Positions 7,340 to 11,663 of a stretch of DNA of 11,663 nt are shown here, piece after piece. Made by a program: the position numbers and the translations under genes. Source of the DNA: Candidatus Aerophobetes bacterium Ae_b3b (GTDB taxonomy: Bacteria; Aerophobota; Aerophobia; Aerophobales; AE-B3A); contig NJBP01000061.1 of NCBI GenBank assembly GCA_005223085.1, forward strand, positions 1 through 11,663. Direction: 5' to 3'. The notes under the pieces were generated by a model, which worked only from the letters and a program-made list of their open reading frames with translations, searched no databases and had not been told where the DNA came from. Each line of letters starts with the position of its first letter. Position 1 is the first letter of the stretch.

Positions 7340-8773
7340 CTAGATCTTCTTTACCAACTTCAAAAGAGACTTTACCCACCGATTATTCAGTTTCTCCAGG
7401 AGCGCTTTGGTAGCAGTTGTCTTAACTACCTCAGAGAGTGTCGGATAGATGAAGACCACCTCAGAAATCTTAGAAAGAGGTATCTTCAGTGATTTGGCGA
7501 TAAGGAAACCCTGAATAGTCTCGGACGCCCCAGTACCCACAACGTGAGCCCCCAGAATAAGACCTTTTTTATTGACAATTACTTTCACCAGTCCCTCTTT
7601 TGCTACGTCGGTAATTGCACGGTCACATTCTGAAAAGCTGGTTCTATAGATCCGTATGTTCTTATGTTTCCTGCGGGCCTCCTCTTCAGTTGATCCCAGA
7701 TGAGCCAACTCTGGTTCCGTAAATAGTGCCCACCCCGCATTATCGTAGTTGGCCTTCTGCCAGAGGGGTCTGGAGAATAGTGCATTCCTCACACAGATTT
7801 GCGCCTGATAGGCTGCCATGTGACTGAAGAGGTACGGCCCTACAACATCACCACAGGCAAAGATATTCCTGTTCGTTGTCTCGAGGTGGGCACCGACAGT
7901 GATACCTTCTGGTGTAGACGCTACCCCGCACCTTTCCAACCCAAGCCCTTCTGTGTTAGGTGCTCTCCCTACAGCAACTAGCACCCGCTCACCTGAAATC
8001 TGCTGGACATTCTTGTTTTTGTCCTCCAAAGTAGCATAAACGATCCCATCGCTCTGGGTGAATTTTACTGCTTTTCTGCCAGTCAAAATTTCGATTCCTT
8101 CACTCTTAAATTTTCGCTCCAGAATCTCAGCCATCTCCCGGTCTTCTCTAAAAAGAATCGTTTCCATCATCTCTACCAGGAAAATTCTCACCCCCAACCT
8201 CTGAAGCGCCTGAGCCAACTCGACGCCAACGGGGCCCCCTCCCAAAATAATCATATCCTCAGGCAGTGTCTCCAAATCAAAAACGTTCTCATTGGTTAAA
8301 TAATCGATCTTCCCCAATCCTTCAATGGCCGGAGTAACCGGATGTGAGCCAGTGGAGATGACGCATTTCTTAAATCGGATGGCTTCGTCTCTTACCCGTA
8401 TAGTTTCCTCATCCACAAAGTGTGGACTGCCAAAAACTACAGTAGTTCCTTTCTCCTCGATAACTTCGGCAGTCTCGTGAGCGGAAACCTCGTGCATGAT
8501 GCGGCGTACATGCGCCATTACGTTATGGCTGCTTACCACAAAGTCACCCTGGATTCCCAAGCCAAATTCTGCGGTTCGCCCCACAAGGTGTACTACTGAA
8601 GCGGACTTTAGTAGTGCCTTGGAAGGAACACAGCCAGACCAGGTGCAATCACCTCCCAATCTCCTCTTTTCTACAATGCAGGTTTTCGCACCCAGGAGTG
8701 TCGCGGCGGTTGCCGCAAATAGGCCCCCTGCACCCCCTCCAATAACCACCATATCAAAATCACGCCTTTTCAC
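7340..8773 (-). CDS. FAD/NAD(P) disulfide oxidoreductase, MerA/lipoamide-dehydrogenase-like, atypical active site
   Basis: 477 aa. The start is GTG 8773, fixed by AGGGAGAG ending 5 nt before it; an ATG at 8778 meets a stop after one codon. Domains: FAD-binding VVIGGGAGG (9-17), redox cysteines in GGDCTWSGCVPSK (Cys43, Cys48), NAD(P)-binding LGGGPVGVE (177-185), a second FAD motif containing ACGDVVGPYLFSH, and the dimerisation domain. In lipoamide dehydrogenase the C-terminal motif is HPTxxE with a catalytic His; here it is YPTLSE with Tyr443 and Glu448. Mercuric reductase has a Cys pair at its C-terminus and usually an HMA domain; this protein has neither (it ends LLKLVKKI). It is therefore neither enzyme, though databases may call it one. 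It lies 15 nt after the family-2 transferase gene and 38 nt before the family-1 gene, a neighbourhood I recall from other rSAM/selenodomain clusters. The electron acceptor is unknown. Confidence 0.88.
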   Translation of the reverse strand: MKRRDFDMVVIGGGAGGLFAATAATLLGAKTCIVEKRRLGGDCTWSGCVPSKALLKSASVVHLVGRTAEFGLGIQGDFVVSSHNVMAHVRRIMHEVSAHETAEVIEEKGTTVVFGSPHFVDEETIRVRDEAIRFKKCVISTGSHPVTPAIEGLGKIDYLTNENVFDLETLPEDMIILGGGPVGVELAQALQRLGVRIFLVEMMETILFREDREMAEILERKFKSEGIEILTGRKAVKFTQSDGIVYATLEDKNKNVQQISGERVLVAVGRAPNTEGLGLERCGVASTPEGITVGAHLETTNRNIFACGDVVGPYLFSHMAAYQAQICVRNALFSRPLWQKANYDNAGWALFTEPELAHLGSTEEEARRKHKNIRIYRTSFSECDRAITDVAKEGLVKVIVNKKGLILGAHVVGTGASETIQGFLIAKSLKIPLSKISEVVFIYPTLSEVVKTTATKALLEKLNNRWVKSLLKLVKKI

Positions 8774-8788
8774 AGCATCTCTCCCTGG

Positions 8789-9487
8789 CTAACAAGCGCT
8801 TTTTTTCTTTTTCGCGATGCCATCGTACTTTACTGCCAACCGAGATGGAGATACACCTAGCAAATAGCTCAGCATATACCACACATCACGGGAGCACTGC
8901 CTGAGAATTCCGTTTTCCACGAATCTTCGGGCTGATGTTACTGCCGTCCCGGGAAATAGATAGATGTGTGTCCTCTTTCGCGCTTTTTGCAACAGCCGCA
9001 CATCCTCATACAAGGGCCAGTTAGGAAAACCGCCTATGGCGTGGAAAAAAGATGTGCGTATCACAATACCCTGATCGCCAAAGCGGGTTAATACTGAATT
9101 AAGTCGATTGCACATGGCATAGAAATTAAGCACTGGATGTTTGACATCAAGCGCTAATCGAAAAACACCAACATTTACCTTATCATCCTGAAAAAACGGC
9201 CGAAGCTGTACAAAAGCACAGGGCGGCAGTTTGGTATCAGCGTGAAGAAAAAGAAGAACATCACCCGAGGCACGGGCCGCCCCGGCATTACACTGATATC
9301 CTCGTCCCCGTTCAGAGCGGGCCACAATAGCTCCCAGTTTCTCCGCCACATGAACTGTCTTGTCGTCACTTTTTCCATCAGCAACAATTATCTCAACATC
9401 CGGGTCAAGTTGACGCAGGTGTCTAATGCAGGTACCTATGAGCTTCTCTTCGTTTAGCGTTGGAACAATAACCGAAAAAGTGATCAA
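8789..9487 (-). CDS. Family 2 glycosyltransferase (rSAM/selenodomain-associated transferase, family 2)
   Basis: 232 aa. The start is TTG 9487, chosen because AGGAGG lies 6 nt before it and SVIVPTLNEE then falls at residues 5-14, as is normal. GT-A motifs: IVADGKSDDKT (34-44), GYQCNAGA (63-70), FLHADT (80-85, the metal-binding HAD), RFGDQGIVIR (135-144), GGFPNWPLYEDVRL (152-165). These fit TIGR04283. The C-terminus is very basic (four lysines) and ends Ser-Ala-Cys. The substrate is unknown; enzymes of this group are soluble or weakly membrane-associated. It is the first intact gene of the operon, and its TTG overlaps the TGA of the truncated zwf reading frame (TTGA). Translation may therefore be coupled to that fragment, and the ribosome binding site itself lies in DNA at the breakpoint. 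Confidence 0.88.
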   Translation of the reverse strand: MITFSVIVPTLNEEKLIGTCIRHLRQLDPDVEIIVADGKSDDKTVHVAEKLGAIVARSERGRGYQCNAGAARASGDVLLFLHADTKLPPCAFVQLRPFFQDDKVNVGVFRLALDVKHPVLNFYAMCNRLNSVLTRFGDQGIVIRTSFFHAIGGFPNWPLYEDVRLLQKARKRTHIYLFPGTAVTSARRFVENGILRQCSRDVWYMLSYLLGVSPSRLAVKYDGIAKKKKSAC

Positions 9488-9834
9488 AAACTCCCTCCTC
9501 TGCAGTCATGTGTACGATCGACCCTGCTAATGAATTCCGCAAAGTGTGAATAGGTCATATTATTTTGAAGATCCATGGGATAGTAGTACACTTGTTTCAA
9601 GAATTGTGATAAGCTTTTCTGGTTCACTTGCGCTATGAACTTTTCAGGATTTAGTAGTTCTGTAAATTTATCTTTGGTAATGAGACGCCTGGCAACACAA
9701 ACTATGGGGATCTTATCGTTAATAATTTCTTTTACATATAGATTGTAAAGCGCTGGTATCAATTTTCTCTTGGTCAGGTCTCCAGTAGCGCCAAATATTA
9801 TGATGATAGCACCATAACCGATTTTTCTACTCAC
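9484..9834 (-). pseudogene. zwf: Glucose-6-phosphate dehydrogenase, N-terminal fragment
   Basis: 116 codons from GTG 9834 (AGAGGAGA just upstream) to TGA 9484. The N-terminal Rossmann motif is intact: IIIIFGATGDLTKRK at 10-24, then LIPALYNLY; GATGDL is the NADP-binding loop of G6PD. Similarity continues through YYYPMDLQNN and HFAEFISRVD, then ends in a short unrelated tail just before the expected FYLA-x-P block. G6PD is usually 450-510 aa, so about three quarters, including the substrate site (RIDHYLGK), is missing and is nowhere else in the window. It cannot be an active enzyme. The few codons before its start match the end of pgi (15 codons ending ARGEM), so this copy begins within a pgi/zwf junction. 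It is AT-richer than the operon that follows. Confidence 0.83.
9494..9499 (-). promoter_or_regulatory. Ribosome binding site that fixes the TTG start of the glycosyltransferase
   Basis: AGGAGG lies 6 nt upstream of TTG 9487. It sits inside the last codons of the truncated zwf frame, at or just beyond the point where zwf similarity ends, so it may have come with the glycosyltransferase gene. Confidence 0.65.
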
Positions 9835-9875
9835 ATCTCTCCTCTTGCCAGTATCTTTCCTGTTTTGATTTTGTA
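9788..9875. repeat. Direct repeat of pgi/zwf junction, left copy (88 bp)
   Basis: Matches 11517-11604 in the same orientation over 88 bp with 5 mismatches and no gaps. On the minus strand it covers the last 14 codons plus stop of pgi and the first 16 codons of zwf (to Phe-Gly-Ala). This copy continues into more zwf on its left but has no pgi sequence to its right, the opposite of the other copy. Confidence 0.93.
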
Positions 9876-9927
9876 ATATGTGTGTATGTAATGGTAAATT
9901 AAGTAATGAGGAACTCTCCCCTATCAT

Positions 9928-10346
9928 AAAATAATTGGAACTTCAGAACGCAACTATGATCTTTCACCCTATTGGTGACGAAGAAACAAGATGGGAGACC
10001 CTGAAATACTAGAAGAAATCAGCCTAGAAGCGACCGGGACGTTAAAATTCAATTAAACCAAGAAGTAAGAGAGGGCATTGAGAAAAGATATAACGAATAT
10101 TGCTTTTCTTTTCCAGAAATAGTCTCAACATCAAGAGAATTCGAAAAAGTGATCGGTGAGATAGTCAATCCACCTTGCAAAGTACAGTGATTCCTATAGT
10201 TCCTCCGGATTGTCTTCAAATAAAATTCGGCACACGAGATATCAGGGAAAATGGGAAACAGGACCTCTCGTGCCCTGAGCGAATCCAAAGTCGACACCAG
10301 TCCCACTAAATACTATTGTCATAGAATTCTTGATTTTCTGGTCATT
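9928..10346 (+). pseudogene. Gene-free stretch with a degenerate, frameshifted + strand coding remnant
   Basis: No intact gene in about 420 bp. On the + strand, one frame from about 10010 to 10190 gives protein-like sequence (EVREGIEKRYNEYCFSFPEI, then EFEKVIGEIVNPPCKVQ, then TGA). Overlapping that stop, the next frame continues as VIPIVPPDCLQIKFGTRDIR to about 10310. Upstream, 9940-10011, ATMIFHPIGDEETRWETLKY in yet another frame may belong to it. The composition (rich in Glu, Lys, Arg and Ile) looks like a real protein broken by frameshifts; I do not recognise the family. The minus-strand open frame at 10049-10306 is probably its shadow. No terminator or RNA gene was seen. Confidence 0.35.
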
Positions 10347-11417
10347 TTAGTAGTACTCCATGTGATTTAATATGTCCAGTAGCCGTATCTTTTTTACGGC
10401 CGTTATACTATCAGCCCCCCCATAATATATCAATAGATCCTTTTTATTTAAATCTGCTATTGCAGCGGTGGGGAAAACTACACTATTAACGAATCCGGAA
10501 GTTTCGTAATCTTCAGTTGGGTAAAATAGGGGTTCGTTTTCTGGAGATCTTGCCAATATCTTTTCCGGGTTTTTAAGGTCCAGTAAAGTAGCACCAGCGC
10601 TGTAAACATTTTTACCTCCCACTTTTTTAACACCATGATATATTTCCAGCCATCCTTGGTCAGTCTTTATTGGAGGTGTTCCTGGACCAATTCTTTCGCT
10701 TTCCCATGAATTTTCTCTTGGTTCGATAATACTTTTCTCTTTTCCCCAATAAATAAGGTCAGGTGAATGGGAAATCCAGATAGAAGGCTTGCTAAATTCA
10801 AAAAAACCCTCTGGACGGTGCAATGCAACAAATTTTCCATCTATTTTTTCGGGAAAAATGACGACATCCTTATTCTGCTCTCTAAATATGATCCCCTTTC
10901 TTTGCCAATCTACTAGATCTTCTGATACAGCCAAAGAAGTACATACCCCTTCTTTTGCGGAAACAGTAACATAACTCATGGCGTATTGGTCTCTTAACTT
11001 CATGATTCTTGGATCTTCTACCCCATACTGTCCTTCCTGCGGGGTGCCGGTAAAAACGGGTTTATTGCCAATATATTCAACATCAAAACCATTTTCATTC
11101 AGGATTACCTTTCTAAAATGCGAAAAAGTTGTCAATCTGCAGGTACCATTCTTAAGATGAATTACATGCTCTTCTTTGCCTACAATATCTAATTTATCTA
11201 TCTTTTCAATACCTATTTTATAACCTTTTCCAGGCACTACAATTGGGCAATGAATTAATTTGCCTTTATGCATATGTGGTTGTTCTGCAACCCTGATATA
11301 TAACATAATCTTACCGTTGGGAAGCCGAATAGCTGCAGGATTTAATGCACCTTTTACTTGCCAATTCTGAAAAGAAGGCTTCACATCTTCCGGTTTTATC
11401 AAAAGTTTGTTTTTCAT
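10347..11417 (-). CDS. GH130 family beta-mannoside phosphorylase or related glycosidase
   Basis: 356 aa from ATG 11417, with GGTGG about 6 nt upstream; a GTG three codons earlier is less likely. Five-bladed propeller blocks of GH130: GALNPAAIRL (23-32), YGVEDPRIM (131-139, with Asp135 the usual catalytic acid), DVVIFPEKIDGKFVALHRP (184-202), GPGTPPI and GWLEIYHG (244-262), YSAGATLLDL (272-281), VVFPTA (313-318) and YYGGAD (331-336). GH130 enzymes mostly phosphorolyse beta-1,4- or beta-1,2-mannosides to mannose 1-phosphate in the cytoplasm; no signal peptide is present, which agrees. The exact linkage cannot be read from sequence. The gene is AT-rich and sits between two copies of the pgi/zwf junction. 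Its ATG overlaps the TGA of the broken zwf frame (ATGA), so it may be translated by coupling from the pgi transcript. Confidence 0.88.
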   Translation of the reverse strand: MKNKLLIKPEDVKPSFQNWQVKGALNPAAIRLPNGKIMLYIRVAEQPHMHKGKLIHCPIVVPGKGYKIGIEKIDKLDIVGKEEHVIHLKNGTCRLTTFSHFRKVILNENGFDVEYIGNKPVFTGTPQEGQYGVEDPRIMKLRDQYAMSYVTVSAKEGVCTSLAVSEDLVDWQRKGIIFREQNKDVVIFPEKIDGKFVALHRPEGFFEFSKPSIWISHSPDLIYWGKEKSIIEPRENSWESERIGPGTPPIKTDQGWLEIYHGVKKVGGKNVYSAGATLLDLKNPEKILARSPENEPLFYPTEDYETSGFVNSVVFPTAAIADLNKKDLLIYYGGADSITAVKKIRLLDILNHMEYY

Positions 11418-11563
11418 CCTGCCCACCTGCTAATATTTTTTGATTTCGATTTTATAACCATCCACCTTGCTTTGATTAAATGATCAACCTCCAATAAAAG
11501 AAAGCCGAGGTGGCCTGCACCAAATATTATAATGATAGCACCATAACCGATTTTCTTACTCAC
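11414..11563 (-). pseudogene. zwf: Start of zwf, broken after about 16 codons, fused to unrelated sequence
   Basis: 49 codons from GTG 11563. Residues 1-16 (to IIIIFGA) equal the zwf start in the left copy apart from one Arg/Lys change. After Gly-Ala the expected TGDL is replaced by GHLGFLLLEVDHL and a basic tail, ending in a TGA that overlaps the GH130 start codon. The GTG overlaps the pgi stop by 4 nt (GTGA), as expected for a native pgi-zwf operon, so the join to pgi is original and the join on the other side is a breakpoint. It encodes no enzyme; at most it acts as a coupling leader for GH130. Confidence 0.75.
11430..11495 (-). pseudogene. Possible second pgi C-terminal remnant upstream of GH130
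   Basis: In the frame one base off the broken zwf frame, the minus strand reads Ile-Gly-Gly-stop-SFNQSKVDGYKIEI, then KKY and TAG. This parallels the real pgi end in the window (LGVNPFNQPNLEMYKIE) with FNQ and YKIE identical, although the DNA is well diverged. It could be the tail of a different pgi that once preceded GH130, which would explain the recombination. The similarity is short and contains a stop, so chance is possible. Confidence 0.28.
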
Positions 11564-11604
11564 ATCTCTCCTCTTGCCAGTATCTTTCCTGTTTCGATTT
11601 TGTA
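11517..11604. repeat. Direct repeat of pgi/zwf junction, right copy (88 bp)
   Basis: Partner of 9788-9875. This copy has authentic pgi sequence to its right and foreign sequence to its left. The two copies enclose about 1.64 kb holding GH130 and the degenerate + strand remnant. All five differences are substitutions, including an adjacent pair at the zwf second/third codon. Confidence 0.93.
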
Positions 11605-11663
11605 CATTTCAAGGTTTGGTTGATTGAAAGGGTTGACACCGAGCTTTCTCCATCTTTCCAGCT
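11560..11663 (-). CDS. pgi: Glucose-6-phosphate isomerase, C-terminal end (cut by window edge)
   Basis: Only the last 33 codons are in the window, entering from the right edge and ending at TGA 11560. The segment LGVNPFNQPNLEMYK matches the conserved C-terminal block of phosphoglucose isomerases, [LI]G-[IV]-[ND]-PF-[DN]-QP-x-[VL]-E-x-x-K, in which the Gln and the final Lys are active-site residues. The enzyme interconverts glucose 6-phosphate and fructose 6-phosphate in the cytoplasm. It could equally be the isomerase half of a transaldolase-isomerase fusion; the visible part cannot tell. The stop overlaps the start of zwf by 4 nt, so pgi and zwf formed one operon feeding the oxidative pentose phosphate pathway before zwf was broken. 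Confidence 0.75.
   Translation of the reverse strand, partial: LERWRKLGVNPFNQPNLEMYKIETGKILARGEM

Noticed and set aside
7340-8773. Annotation as mercuric reductase or dihydrolipoamide dehydrogenase
   Set aside because: Lacks the MerA C-terminal cysteine pair and HMA domain, and lacks the Lpd catalytic histidine (Tyr443 instead).
9485-9487. A downstream methionine as start of the family-2 glycosyltransferase
   Set aside because: The next Met lies far inside the GT-A domain; TTG 9487 has AGGAGG at the right distance and gives a normal N-terminus.
10049-10306. 85-codon minus-strand open frame between zwf fragment and GH130
   Set aside because: The + strand reading is more protein-like; this frame has no ribosome binding site or motif.

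Overview
This is a bacterial window of mixed composition and visible gene decay. No rRNA, tRNA or CRISPR array was found. Two genes carry Sec-type signal peptides and belong to families that usually act in the periplasm (an M16 peptidase pair and a PQQ-type sugar dehydrogenase), which points to a diderm bacterium. I cannot name the lineage. By eye the M16 genes are GC-rich. The methyltransferase, the GH130 gene and the zwf fragments are clearly AT-richer, and the glycosyltransferase/flavoprotein genes lie between. The window therefore looks like a mosaic of at least three origins.

Left part, mostly + strand. The left edge holds the C-terminal part of an IS110-like transposase (minus strand, running off the window). 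About 700 bp without a recognisable gene follow. Then come two adjacent M16 genes: one keeps the zinc-site HxxEH motif, and the other has lost it but keeps the substrate-binding R/Y pair. This is the arrangement of a catalytic plus non-catalytic M16B heterodimer. A secreted glucose/sorbosone-dehydrogenase-family protein follows.

Middle part, minus strand. Reading in the direction of transcription: a family-2 glycosyltransferase (rSAM/selenodomain-associated family 2), a CxxxxC flavin disulfide oxidoreductase, and a DUF2064 transferase (rSAM/selenodomain-associated family 1). All three have good ribosome binding sites and short gaps, so they are probably one operon. Downstream are a decayed GH63-like glycosidase remnant and an AT-rich SAM-dependent methyltransferase.

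Right part, minus strand. The end of pgi runs in from the right edge and overlaps the start of zwf. That zwf breaks off after about 16 codons and is followed by a GH130 mannoside phosphorylase. After some 400 bp that hold only degenerate coding sequence, a second copy of the pgi/zwf junction appears. It carries the first ~110 codons of zwf and breaks off directly into the glycosyltransferase operon. The two junction copies are an 88-bp direct repeat (5 mismatches) flanking the GH130 segment. A once continuous pgi-zwf locus has therefore been broken at two places, or two related loci have been joined in this molecule or in the assembly. GH130 and the dead GH63-like gene hint at metabolism of a mannose-containing compound.
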